A stretch of DNA of 64,000 nt. Origin: FW021-bin31 sp964647485 (GTDB lineage: Bacteria > Bacteroidota > Bacteroidia > Chitinophagales > Chitinophagaceae). The notes beneath the pieces were generated by a model. The model searched no databases and was not told the DNA's origin. It was given only the letters and a program-made list of their open reading frames with translations. Where the stretch lies: NCBI GenBank assembly GCA_964647485.1, contig CAZYHV010000019.1:1-64000 (forward strand). The letters run 5' to 3'. The first letter of the stretch is position 1. Each line of letters opens with the position of its first letter. Of the stretch, positions 15,332 through 23,227 are shown one piece after another. The position numbers and the translations under genes are program-made.

Positions 15332-16150
15332 TTACAGATCGATTTCTTTTGATTCTCCCTTTTCAAGCGGATTGACTGCTATACTCAAATTTCCCTGTCC
15401 TTCCTGAACATTTCCGTTAATGGTATACTGGTAGATTTTGTTCGGATCTATCGATTCGTTAAGAGTGTAATTGCTGTTTGGGTTTCCAGGTATGCTTATC
15501 GGCACTTTTGTGTTCGTCTTATTCGCCCGGATATACAAGTTGTACCAACTGTCATTGTCCACTAACGTATATTCTTGCTGCGTGTCGTAAGAGGTTGGCG
15601 TTCCGCTTACCCACTTATTATTTTTCACCATAACGGCGGAATAGGGATTTTGAAGTTGAACGGATCCTGCTGTTACCTGTGAGTAGTCAATCACATTATC
15701 TCCTAACAGATAGAGGCTGTCGCTGGTCATTGGCATTTGATTGACTGCGTCTGACCATGTGTACCATGCGTTTACTTTATTCTCTTCGTTATTTGGCTTA
15801 TTATAATTGGTAACATAGATGTCGTATTTCATCTTAGGAATTACTATTGTATTTGTCCCCTTATTGACCGTAAGGACTTTTACCACTTCACCGGTAGTAT
15901 ATTGACCTTTTGTCTCATCGGCAACGAAATACGCCTGAAACGTTTCGGGCAGCGGATGTTCGTAGCTCGAATCAAAGGGAATATCCTTCGATGTCCTTGC
16001 AAAAGCATTGACGTTGGTACTCAAAATGCTTGTTGAGAAAGTTACTTCCACGTTGTCAATGTGAATGTGGTTGATTACTTTGGTGTCCTTTTCGCACCCG
16101 GCGAAAATCAAAGTAATGACTGCGATTGTTGTTAAAAATAACTGTTTCAT
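15332..16150 (-). CDS. Phage-encoded lipoprotein
   Basis: A 272-residue exported protein. Residues 1-19 (MKQLFLTTIAVITLIFAGC) are a lipoprotein signal with a lipobox-like LIFAGC, followed by a serine/threonine/asparagine-rich beta-strand body (DNVEVTFSTSIL ... QYTTGEVVKVLTVNKG). No acidic +2 sorting rule is evident: residue after Cys is Glu, which in Bacteroidota can favour surface export together with following charge. It lies among small early genes, on the same strand. Prophage lipoproteins frequently change the host surface, for example to exclude other phages. That role is only inferred. Confidence 0.7.
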   Translation of the reverse strand: MKQLFLTTIAVITLIFAGCEKDTKVINHIHIDNVEVTFSTSILSTNVNAFARTSKDIPFDSSYEHPLPETFQAYFVADETKGQYTTGEVVKVLTVNKGTNTIVIPKMKYDIYVTNYNKPNNEENKVNAWYTWSDAVNQMPMTSDSLYLLGDNVIDYSQVTAGSVQLQNPYSAVMVKNNKWVSGTPTSYDTQQEYTLVDNDSWYNLYIRANKTNTKVPISIPGNPNSNYTLNESIDPNKIYQYTINGNVQEGQGNLSIAVNPLEKGESKEIDL

Positions 16151-16187
16151 GTTTGTTTGTTTTGGTTATTAAATATTAAAAATTTTA

Positions 16188-16562
16188 CTAAATTGGTTCC
16201 TTAAATTCGTCCTCCATGCCTAAATACTCAATTACATCTTCCGGGTCTTCTTTCAACCGTTCCGCCACCTTCAAAAACACTTTGCATAGCTCCGGGCTGT
16301 TGACGGAAAGATATTCGAGCAATTCTTGCTGTTCTTGCATGATAGCGTATAGAGATTCGTCTTTGATACCCCATATTTGCGATAACACGGTATCGTTTTG
16401 ATTTTCCAGCTCACGCCGGAAAGCCTTCGCTCTGTTTTTCATTGATTGCCGGAACACCTTCGTTCCTTCCATAGCGTCTATGCAAGTGATAAGGAAGTCT
16501 GATCCTATCAATGCATTCAGGTATATCAACGTCTCTGTTTTTATTTCGCTCCGTTCAGACAT
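16188..16562 (-). CDS. Hypothetical phage protein
   Basis: A 124-residue acidic helical protein, MSERSEIKTETLIYLNALIG ... LKEDPEDVIEYLGMEDEFKEP. No domain recognised. Amphipathic helices and a C-terminal Asp/Glu cluster suggest a protein-protein adaptor. It overlaps the next gene upstream by 22 bases. Confidence 0.5.
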   Translation of the reverse strand: MSERSEIKTETLIYLNALIGSDFLITCIDAMEGTKVFRQSMKNRAKAFRRELENQNDTVLSQIWGIKDESLYAIMQEQQELLEYLSVNSPELCKVFLKVAERLKEDPEDVIEYLGMEDEFKEPI

Positions 16563-16726
16563 TTTTGTTGTTTTTCCGTGATTGAATTAAATTCTGTGAT
16601 ACTGATTTTGCCTTCACCATTTTGAATAATAATCTCCATTTTTAGGAGCTTGCCGTCTTTCGTTTTGTGGTTGTAGTGAAAGACTTTCTTTAGGAGGCTG
16701 TTCTCCGTGCATGTCATGTTTTGCAT
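16541..16726 (-). CDS. Hypothetical small phage protein
   Basis: A 61-residue protein with VFHYNHKTKDGKLLKMEIIIQNGEGKISI, a beta-hairpin-like segment. I set the start at MQNMTC (16726), 18 bases beyond the upstream gene's stop; earlier methionines overlap that gene. Not recognised. Confidence 0.4.
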   Translation of the reverse strand: MQNMTCTENSLLKKVFHYNHKTKDGKLLKMEIIIQNGEGKISITEFNSITEKQQKCLNGAK

Positions 16727-16743
16727 ATCATTTGATTTATTTG

Positions 16744-17004
16744 TCAATAATTCCATTCCTTTACCGGGTTTTCGTCTCCACAATTCTCATATACCAATTC
16801 TTCCAGGTCAGGGATCGCTTCCCGTTTCATTTCATCATCTACCCAGGCTCCTTCCGGCAACTCCTCATCCACTTCTATGCTCTCAAAAAGAATATCTACC
16901 AAACCATCTCCGAAGCCCAACCATTCATAATCGAAATCAACCTCGACATCAATCTCGAAGGTTTCGCCATCCTGTTTCATCATTCCTTTGATATACCCTT
17001 TCAT
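16744..17004 (-). CDS. Hypothetical acidic phage protein
   Basis: An 86-residue, very acidic protein (FEIDVEVDFDYEWLGFGDGL ... SIEVDEELPEGAWVDDEM). Strong negative charge can mimic DNA, as in anti-restriction proteins, but this is speculative. No family recognised. Confidence 0.45.
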   Translation of the reverse strand: MKGYIKGMMKQDGETFEIDVEVDFDYEWLGFGDGLVDILFESIEVDEELPEGAWVDDEMKREAIPDLEELVYENCGDENPVKEWNY

Positions 17005-17008
17005 CGCT

Positions 17009-17380
17009 CTATTTTTTAATCAATTCTTCCAAATCATCAACGACATCCCGGTGGTTCAGAGCTGTGTATCGAAGCACTTTCCAATCCAGAGACTGAGCAG
17101 CATTATACTTCTTACTGTCATTCGTATAGCCTTTGATAGTCGTATGCCGGCTCTTTGAGCTCATCAATCCTTCATACTCAAAAGCTATTTTCAAGTCCGG
17201 CAAAGCAAAGTCAAACCGCCATTTACGCTTTGGATGGAATTTATACTCCGGTATCAGGTCTAATTTTTTATCCCGGCAATAGGAAGTGAGATTATTCTCA
17301 AATTCCACCTTTGACTTTGACTTCATTTTTTTGCCTTTATACTTCCTTCGGAACTCTTCCGCTGTAATTATGTCCTTCAT
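17009..17380 (-). CDS. PD-(D/E)XK-fold endonuclease-like protein
   Basis: A 123-residue protein with a Vsr/VRR-like nuclease core: KSKVEFENNLTSYCRDK, EYKFHPKRKWRFDFALPDLKIAFEYEG (the D-x(n)-E-x-E/K pattern, Asp in DFALPDLK and Glu in AFEYEG), then SLDWKVLRYTA. The layout, small size and basic character fit resolvase or repair endonucleases of phages. It sits in the early operon near the replication genes. Catalysis and substrate are not shown; NinG at 12918 is a second, distinct branch-nuclease candidate. Confidence 0.6.
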   Translation of the reverse strand: MKDIITAEEFRRKYKGKKMKSKSKVEFENNLTSYCRDKKLDLIPEYKFHPKRKWRFDFALPDLKIAFEYEGLMSSKSRHTTIKGYTNDSKKYNAAQSLDWKVLRYTALNHRDVVDDLEELIKK

Positions 17381-17392
17381 TGTTCGTTTTTT

Positions 17393-17725
17393 TTATACCA
17401 ATTTGTTAGATTCAACAAAATGGTTTTTTTGTTTACTTAATCGCTTATATTGTTCGTTTACCTGATACCGGTGTGTGTTGAAATACTTACGGCCGTACCT
17501 GACTGCCTTGTCAAATTCCCCGACTTCAAAATCTTTTTTGTAGCCCGTTTCGCAGTCGATAAATCGGGGAAAAGTCACCGGTGATGTTTGTTTTACTTTA
17601 ATTGCTTCGATTTTCCCGATAATCTTTTCTTCAGGAATGTTGATCATTAAGATCTCATTCCACTTTTCCCTTTTATTGACAAACCTGCCGGTTTTGCTGC
17701 TTCCGTTTCTGATGAATATTTTCAT
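17393..17725 (-). CDS. Hypothetical phage protein
   Basis: A 110-residue basic protein (MKIFIRNGSSKTGRFVNKRE) with PVTFPRFIDCETGYKKDFEV and HRYQVNEQYKRLSKQ. Not recognised. Its start overlaps the upstream gene's stop by 4 bases, an ATGA-type overlap, so it is probably co-translated. Confidence 0.45.
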   Translation of the reverse strand: MKIFIRNGSSKTGRFVNKREKWNEILMINIPEEKIIGKIEAIKVKQTSPVTFPRFIDCETGYKKDFEVGEFDKAVRYGRKYFNTHRYQVNEQYKRLSKQKNHFVESNKLV

Positions 17726-18405
17726 TCTGTTATTGTTTTTTGGTTATTCAATTCAGCCTTCACGGCTAATATTTTTGCGCGGTTAATTATTCGTGTCTGA
17801 AATTCATGTGGGATAGCTTCACCTTTCAATGCTTCCAAATCCTTCTTGAATTTTGTTTCCCCCTTTGAAACTTTATCCTGAAGATCCCCGACCATTCGAG
17901 ACTTCGCCCTTTCCATAAGCTCTTTTTTGTCATCATTTGACAAGTCAATTTTCCCCTGTTTCTCCAACCATGCGTAGATGGCCACCGGAATAGCCTTATC
18001 AGGATCTTCTTTCAGTTTTTTCCAGTAGTCGGACCAGTCTGTCTCACCGGCCGGAAACTGCTGATAGCTTTCTTTTTTGGATTTTTCTTCATATTCGGAA
18101 ACTTGCCGCCTGTCAAACATATACGCTCCCAGAGCTTCATCAATCAGGCTCAAATTCATGGCCTTTCCCCAGTCCTTGACCTTAGTCCCGTATTTCCGCA
18201 TAGCATACTCTATCTCATCCACGTTCATGGTCGGATAGCTCTCTAATAACATCTTCTGAAGCTGATCCTTGAAGACGTTGTAATACTCCTTCACGTCCGG
18301 CAATTTCCAACCGGTAATGATGGAAATTTTCATGACCAACGCTCTGACGTGATCTTGCAGCAATACGGTATCCATCCTTCCGATGGTCTTGGATTTATAC
18401 TTCAT
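17722..18405 (-). CDS. Hypothetical helical phage protein (replication region)
   Basis: A 227-residue Lys/Glu-rich helical protein, not recognised. It follows the Lin1244-like replication gene, a place often held by helicase loaders or other replication proteins. Visible segments: RMDTVLLQDHVRALVMKISIITGW, AYMFDRRQVSEYEEK. I set the start at the ATG at 18405, which overlaps the upstream stop by 11 bases; a start 41 codons earlier would overlap that gene by 134 bases, and those residues are less likely. Confidence 0.55.
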   Translation of the reverse strand: MKYKSKTIGRMDTVLLQDHVRALVMKISIITGWKLPDVKEYYNVFKDQLQKMLLESYPTMNVDEIEYAMRKYGTKVKDWGKAMNLSLIDEALGAYMFDRRQVSEYEEKSKKESYQQFPAGETDWSDYWKKLKEDPDKAIPVAIYAWLEKQGKIDLSNDDKKELMERAKSRMVGDLQDKVSKGETKFKKDLEALKGEAIPHEFQTRIINRAKILAVKAELNNQKTITE

Positions 18406-19264
18406 CCTCAATATCTCTTCCTCTGGATTCGAGGCTGCTTTTGAGATCATCGAGTGCGAGGTTGAAACCTCCAAGTCGCTTGTCTGTTTTTTGATCATCT
18501 CGCTTATTTTTTGCATATCTTTTTTCATTTTGTTTGAAATTCACAATGAAGTTATTCGCCAATCCTCTGAAATTCTTCACCGGACTGATGCCGCTCATCC
18601 ACCCTACAGCCTCCCATTTGTTGTAGAACTTCTCAGCCATCACCTTATTCCCTCCCGCAGATCGAAAGAATTGATACACTTCCTCGAAACTCGGTTTGGA
18701 AAATAAAGGGGGGTCGCGCGGAACCGGGGGGGTATTCTTTTCAGGTTTTTTAACGCCGGATTTTTTTTGCGAGCGCGCGTTATTCTCTCTCTTTTCCTTT
18801 ACTTTACTTTCCTTTACTTTACTTTGGGGGTTATTGCTTACATTAATTCCGGTAGTAGAAGGGTTATTGTTTACATTAACCCCGCTAAGACAAGAATATT
18901 GATTAATTGTACTCCCATTTCTTCTTTTGGTAGCTTCGTGGAATCTTTTTTGAATACCTTCAGATGTTAAAACCTTATCCGAATTAAACAGGTCTTCATT
19001 GAAAAAGCCCCATTTAACCAAGCGATTTATGATCTGATCTATCAATTCTTTAGATACTCCGGGCAGCCTTCTGATAAGCTTCATTTTTAATAGGTCATTC
19101 CACACAATGAAATATCCGTTTCGGTATATCGCACATAGCAGTCTGATTGCTATTATTTCACCCTTTAATCCGAATTCGCCACCAATAGCCTCAATCTTTT
19201 CATCTTCGAAAAAATCGACGTCAAAAGGAAAATAATCCAGTCCTTGTTTCTTAGGTCTTGCCAT
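18395..19264 (-). CDS. Lin1244/Lin1753-like replication protein
   Basis: A 289-residue protein. The N-terminal part (MARPKKQGLDYFPFDVDFFE, KIEAIGGEFGLKGEIIAIRLLCAIYRNGY) is a Lin1244/Lin1753-like (DUF4373) winged-helix domain that recurs at the start of phage primosomal proteins. Then comes a Ser/Asn/Lys linker, and a DnaD-like C-terminal region (FEEVYQFFRSAGGNKVMAEKFYNKWEAVGW ... NFRGLANNFI). Such proteins load the replicative helicase at the phage origin. It follows the small winged-helix gene with a 1-base overlap. Functional role inferred from domain and place. Confidence 0.75.
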   Translation of the reverse strand: MARPKKQGLDYFPFDVDFFEDEKIEAIGGEFGLKGEIIAIRLLCAIYRNGYFIVWNDLLKMKLIRRLPGVSKELIDQIINRLVKWGFFNEDLFNSDKVLTSEGIQKRFHEATKRRNGSTINQYSCLSGVNVNNNPSTTGINVSNNPQSKVKESKVKEKRENNARSQKKSGVKKPEKNTPPVPRDPPLFSKPSFEEVYQFFRSAGGNKVMAEKFYNKWEAVGWMSGISPVKNFRGLANNFIVNFKQNEKRYAKNKRDDQKTDKRLGGFNLALDDLKSSLESRGRDIEDEV

Positions 19265-19533
19265 TACTTCTCTATTGAATATTCTGTTACTGTTGTAAGT
19301 TTTCCTTCAAAGTCCAGCACTTGTATCCTTTTTTTTCTGATAGGGACTCCATGCACATTTATCAAATCCGAGATTCTCGAATTCAAATAGCCAATATGTA
19401 GTTGCCACATGGCCTTTGAAAAACAGTTGATGGACTTACCCGACTGGAGATAGTCATATAGTCTCTTATTTTGACCTGACAATCTCTTTACGTTAATCGG
19501 TGCCTGCGTGGTGAAATTTAATTCCGGTTGCAT
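19264..19533 (-). CDS. Small winged-helix-like DNA-binding protein
   Basis: An 89-residue protein, MQPELNFTTQAPINVKRLSG, with NKRLYDYLQSGKSINCFSKAMWQLHIGYLNSRISDLINVHGVPIRKKRIQV, a winged-helix layout (helix, recognition helix, wing). Phages of this phylum often place such a protein directly before the primosomal gene. It overlaps the following gene by one base and probably belongs to the replication operon. Confidence 0.6.
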   Translation of the reverse strand: MQPELNFTTQAPINVKRLSGQNKRLYDYLQSGKSINCFSKAMWQLHIGYLNSRISDLINVHGVPIRKKRIQVLDFEGKLTTVTEYSIEK

Positions 19534-19535
19534 GA

Positions 19536-19784
19536 TTATAGATTTTCGATAAACAATAAGGCTGCTGCTGCCGTTTGCAACGCCTTTCTTTTCATGATTC
19601 GTTTTTGCTCGGGGGAGTATGGATTACCGTTATATTTGGTCTCAAGGGTTGCATCCAAAAGGCTCCCCGCTTCCTTCGATACAATCCCGGCACTGGCAAC
19701 GATATGCTGCGGCCAGTAAGGATGTTTATCCTTTTCAGATTCACAAGCCCTTAGAATATCCGGTATGATAGACTCTGTTTTCAT
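19536..19784 (-). CDS. MazG-like small phage protein
   Basis: An 82-residue all-helical protein: ACESEKDKHPYWPQHIVASAGIVSKEAGSLLDATLETKYNG ... RKALQTAAAALLFIENL. The alternation of two conserved helices with EAGSLLDA, and a terminal QTAAAALLFIEN, recalls MazG-type all-alpha nucleotide pyrophosphohydrolases, but the usual EExxE and second acidic motif are incomplete, so activity is uncertain. It overlaps the upstream helicase relic by four bases (ATGA type). Confidence 0.45.
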   Translation of the reverse strand: MKTESIIPDILRACESEKDKHPYWPQHIVASAGIVSKEAGSLLDATLETKYNGNPYSPEQKRIMKRKALQTAAAALLFIENL

Positions 19785-20224
19785 ATAGCTATTTCATTTA
19801 TAGCATCGAATAATGTAGGAATGGACTGCTTGTATTCCTCCTCTCTCAAATATACATTGGCGCACCGAGCATAAGTATCGTTAAGCTCTGTCAGGAAGGC
19901 TCTACGACCCAACTTCACGCCAAGCCTTGCACCTTCACCAACAGATGGGTCTGGGTTGATAAACGTTTCCGTTGCGCCCAATTCGGTGGCTATTAGGCAT
20001 TTCCCACCAAACTTCATTTGAATGATCCTCATAACCTCAATGCAGATATGCGACTTGCCTAATCCCGTGTCCGGCGCAACCAGTGCCGCACCTCGCTCAA
20101 TAGCCCATTCGATAATATCGTTCTGATGTGGCTTGCCGGAGTGATGGAATAACTTCCTATCCACCTTTATTCCTTTAGGTTGCTCTACCTTTATTTTTGT
20201 CTTTAAAAATTCTTCGTAGGTCAT
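19781..20224 (-). pseudogene. Collapsed helicase-methyltransferase gene (internal deletion)
   Basis: A 147-residue in-frame product joining two ends of a much larger protein. Residues 1-84 match the start of phage SNF2/DEAD-type helicases: KLFHHSGKPHQNDIIEWAIERGAALVAPDTGLGKSHI (Q-motif-like segment and Walker A GLGKS), then KCLIATE. Residues 92-130 match the end of the DNA methylase usually fused to it: DPSVGEGARLGVKLGRRAF, then LTELNDTYARCANVYL. The helicase core, DEAD box and methylase catalytic motif are absent, so neither activity is likely. It overlaps its downstream neighbour by four bases and keeps an open frame, so it may still be translated. A real small gene is the alternative. Confidence 0.7.
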
Positions 20225-20235
20225 ATGGCTAAATT

Positions 20236-20985
20236 TTAAAAATGAAGCGGGTCGTTGTTATTTTCCATTATGTCCTCACAAATAGCGACTGTGTCCGTAG
20301 GAAAGTCTTTGGATAACATCCACGATATATAATCAAGATGATCAGTCGCTTTATCTCCTTTATATTTTCCGAAATTGATAATCAAATTACCTTCTTCATC
20401 TTTTGCGAAGTGTCCGCTTATACCTACTCTTTCACGGCCGTAATTACAGTAGGTTTCAAGCTCTTTCCTATCCTCCGGCAAGTCATACATCTCTTTTTGA
20501 CCTTCAAATACATCTATTGTAGCAATTACATCCGCTTCGGCAGCGTGAGCATCATTATGGTCTCTGTTGCAGTAGAATTTCATGGCATCTGTTAAGTGTC
20601 GTGTCTCATTAATCTTGTAGATATTATTCATGTCCAACAAGCAGACGTCTGCAAGATCCCAATACAACCCGGATCGTTGGAATTCGTTGTGTAGCAGCGG
20701 CACATCAAAACGGTTAGAATTATAACCGGCCATGTCGCAACCGGTTATAAATTCAAGCAATGATTTTCCTACTTTCTCAAAGAGAGGTTCATCCTTTACA
20801 TCCTTATCATATATTCCATGTATCTCTGATGCTTCTTTTGGGATGGGAATGCCGGGATTAATACGTCTCGTTTTGGATATCCTGTCCCCGGTTTCCAATA
20901 CTTTGATGATGCATATCTCTACGATGCGGTCTGTCTTTGTATCTACACCGGTCGTTTCTAAGTCAAAAAAACAGATTGGTCTCAT
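20236..20985 (-). CDS. DnaQ-like 3'-5' exonuclease
   Basis: A 249-residue DEDDh exonuclease. Exo I is ICFFDLETTGVDTKTD (Asp8, Glu10), Exo II is AGYNSNRFDVPLLHNEF and Exo III is HNDAHAAEADVIATID with the His-Asp pair. Residues about 180-249 (ISGHFAKDEEGNLIINFGKYKG, DYISWMLSKDFPTDT) form a short extra domain with an FGKYKG segment, frequent in bacterial DnaQ relatives. It lies between the helicase relic and the nuclease-FtsK fusion in the replication/recombination block and could proofread or process DNA ends. Start is well set by MRPICFF. Confidence 0.85.
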   Translation of the reverse strand: MRPICFFDLETTGVDTKTDRIVEICIIKVLETGDRISKTRRINPGIPIPKEASEIHGIYDKDVKDEPLFEKVGKSLLEFITGCDMAGYNSNRFDVPLLHNEFQRSGLYWDLADVCLLDMNNIYKINETRHLTDAMKFYCNRDHNDAHAAEADVIATIDVFEGQKEMYDLPEDRKELETYCNYGRERVGISGHFAKDEEGNLIINFGKYKGDKATDHLDYISWMLSKDFPTDTVAICEDIMENNNDPLHF

Positions 20986-20988
20986 TTG

Positions 20989-21156
20989 TTATTTATTTTG
21001 GTTAACATTATTATCACTTACAGGGAAACGATCCCCTGCCTTATTTTCCACTATGAAGACATGTCCGTGTCGGGATATGAACTTTACCTTTTCTCCCTTT
21101 TTTCCATATACCTTTTTCGGATTCATAATGCTTATTATGTCTTTTTTAAGCTCCAT
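20989..21156 (-). CDS. Hypothetical small phage protein
   Basis: A 55-residue basic protein with MELKKDIISIMNPKKVYG, then GEKVKFISRHGHVFIVENKAGDRFPV, a small beta-barrel-like pattern. I set the start at 21156, which overlaps the nuclease-FtsK stop by 11 bases; an earlier methionine would overlap it by 44. Not recognised. Confidence 0.4.
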   Translation of the reverse strand: MELKKDIISIMNPKKVYGKKGEKVKFISRHGHVFIVENKAGDRFPVSDNNVNQNK

Positions 21157-23227
21157 AGAAAAACCCTTGAAAACGTTTTGTACCATCATATTCCGGACTT
21201 CTCATTAATCCGTCTCCTTTCCCTGAAAGGCTTTCGGCACCGCTTTCATCAAGCACTACCTTACTATCTACCTCTTTCGGCACACGGAAGCATATCTGTA
21301 CCGGGAAATTAACTTTGGTATCTCCGGTAATGATTTTCGTGGAAGCTCTCTGGGTAGCTGCCATGATCCGGAAACCAAGGGAACGGCCTTTCTGCGTAAG
21401 TATGCGAAGGTTTTCTTCCAATGATTTCTCTACCTCCACGACTTCACTTTTCATCTTCGGCATCCCGTTGGCATACATCCCCACCTGTACCTGTTCTTTT
21501 CTTTCCAGCTGTTTTCCCGACCTTGCAGATGAAAGTGCATCGGCAAACTCGTCGAATATGATGAGTGTCTTGTCCCTGTTACCGCTCTTTACCCTTTCCT
21601 GCATGTCCAATACCAGTAATCCCATACGCGTTTCAATATCTTCAATATCATTCAGCACTTCTACTCCCTTCATTCCTACGAATTCATACTTAGGATCCAG
21701 AACCACAATATTGGTAATACCGGCAGCCTTTGCATATTCGATAGTAGATTTCAAAAGAACGGACTTCCCCGATCCTGTCGCTCCACATACGAGCGCATGA
21801 GGCGTTGAATTATTATCGAGATCCCAAACGATGGTCTCATTCATATTGTCAAGCCCTAACGGTATTTGGTAGCCCTTCAGGAACTCCCTGTCCCAATGGA
21901 CGGTCCCTTCGTTCTTTTTGGTCTTTTCGATGGCCAGATAGGAAGTTCCCTGATACATGACCAATGTTTCAGAAACCCTGACATTAGGCACGTTCAGTGC
22001 ATTAGCAATGTCCAACCTGTGCTTTTTGATTTTCGATACCGGTACGCCGGCACTGACCTTCAGTAATATTGTATCAAAGGAATATCCGGTTAACTCATGT
22101 TCTGCCTTTGCAATCACGCCAAAGGACCGCAATACGGTTTCTATTTTTTCTCCGTTGCTCATATTTTTGTCTTGTAAGTTGTATGCAATAAATTTCTCTG
22201 TGTTCTTTTCAAAGTCCTTGATGACCCGGGGAGTAATGTTGGTCAAAGAGCTGTCTTTCACTTTTTTCAGCCGCTTTTTAATCAGCTCCTCTTTGGATTC
22301 GTCGATATTAAAATCCTCAATCTCTCCGGTCATGGTCTTAATCCAGAACTTGTACAGCTCTGCCATGTCCACAAACTTGTCATTAGAATTCAGGATATAC
22401 ACATGGTCCGGATTGTTGAGTGCCATCATGAGCGAACTCAATGGCTCATACAGAATAGCCTCATATAGTCTCCTGGTATCTTCGTCAATGGTTATTTTGT
22501 GGAAATTCAGTTGAGCGGATCCATCTCTATTCTTAGAAACTTTGTTTTCCACAAACCATACTTCATCCACTTTCTTCCGGCGTACGCTTTCAAAGATTAT
22601 GGCGTAGATGATTGCTTGTACGCCGAAGGTGAAAGTGGCATCTTTTTCGTCCGTAAAGGACTGTTTGAGTTTGTGATCTACTACGATGGTTTTGCCGTCA
22701 TTATCTTCAAATACAAGATCAACCATCGCATGACAAGGCAAAGGAATATCTACGCCATTGACCACAATAAAATCATCATAATATTCTTCTACGGCCAATA
22801 CCTTTTTGATGTTCTTGGTATAGCCTTCTACCTCTTGCAGGAAGTTCTTAACACCCTGAAGAGCTTTCTTATTTGCTTGCTGAACTGACTTTTCTACCGT
22901 TGGAGTAGTCTTTTGCAGCTTCCAGTCATTTGCCGGAACTTCATCGATGTAATTGAAGGCCAATATCTCCATATCAGCTACATCCGGGAGAGGTCTATCT
23001 TCCTTCAGGTTAAGAAAATACTGTTCCAATGCATAATGATAGGCAGACCCTGCTACAGCCGTAGCCGATTTCTTATAAGGCATCTTATAGACATACTGCA
23101 TCTCAAATGCCTTCTCATTCCGTGCGAAAGTCGTTACCTTAGAATAGCTCCAGCTGTCTATCAGGAAGTTGGAAAACAGTTCATCCTGTTCCTGCTTGCC
23201 AATTTTTTTGAATTTATTCTGTCTCAT
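21146..23227 (-). CDS. PD-(D/E)XK nuclease fused to FtsK-type translocase
   Basis: A 693-residue two-domain protein. The N-terminal part (about 20-300) is a RecB/Cas4-like PD-(D/E)XK nuclease: GSAYHYALEQY with H64, E147, D170 in CHAMVDLVF, and the VVDHK motif with D184 and K186; then QAIIYAI with its Gln. The C-terminal part (about 355-693) is an FtsK motor: an alpha/beta segment like FtsK (ILLKVSAGVPVSKIKKHRLD), Walker A GATGSGKS at 482-489 and Walker B LIIFDEFAD near 555-563, ending without the KOPS-reading gamma domain. RecT follows at once, so it probably supplies the RecE-type exonuclease of the recombination pair. Intact in length. Confidence 0.85.
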   Translation of the reverse strand: MRQNKFKKIGKQEQDELFSNFLIDSWSYSKVTTFARNEKAFEMQYVYKMPYKKSATAVAGSAYHYALEQYFLNLKEDRPLPDVADMEILAFNYIDEVPANDWKLQKTTPTVEKSVQQANKKALQGVKNFLQEVEGYTKNIKKVLAVEEYYDDFIVVNGVDIPLPCHAMVDLVFEDNDGKTIVVDHKLKQSFTDEKDATFTFGVQAIIYAIIFESVRRKKVDEVWFVENKVSKNRDGSAQLNFHKITIDEDTRRLYEAILYEPLSSLMMALNNPDHVYILNSNDKFVDMAELYKFWIKTMTGEIEDFNIDESKEELIKKRLKKVKDSSLTNITPRVIKDFEKNTEKFIAYNLQDKNMSNGEKIETVLRSFGVIAKAEHELTGYSFDTILLKVSAGVPVSKIKKHRLDIANALNVPNVRVSETLVMYQGTSYLAIEKTKKNEGTVHWDREFLKGYQIPLGLDNMNETIVWDLDNNSTPHALVCGATGSGKSVLLKSTIEYAKAAGITNIVVLDPKYEFVGMKGVEVLNDIEDIETRMGLLVLDMQERVKSGNRDKTLIIFDEFADALSSARSGKQLERKEQVQVGMYANGMPKMKSEVVEVEKSLEENLRILTQKGRSLGFRIMAATQRASTKIITGDTKVNFPVQICFRVPKEVDSKVVLDESGAESLSGKGDGLMRSPEYDGTKRFQGFFYGA

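Noticed and set aside
16707..17019. Two overlapping plus-strand frames of about 100 codons
   Set aside because: They are opposite two minus-strand early genes in a dense operon, with Pro/Ser/His-rich composition typical of shadow frames.
20732..22888. Several 120-185-codon plus-strand frames opposite the nuclease-FtsK fusion
   Set aside because: They lie antisense to a strongly supported gene and have no promoter or known domain.
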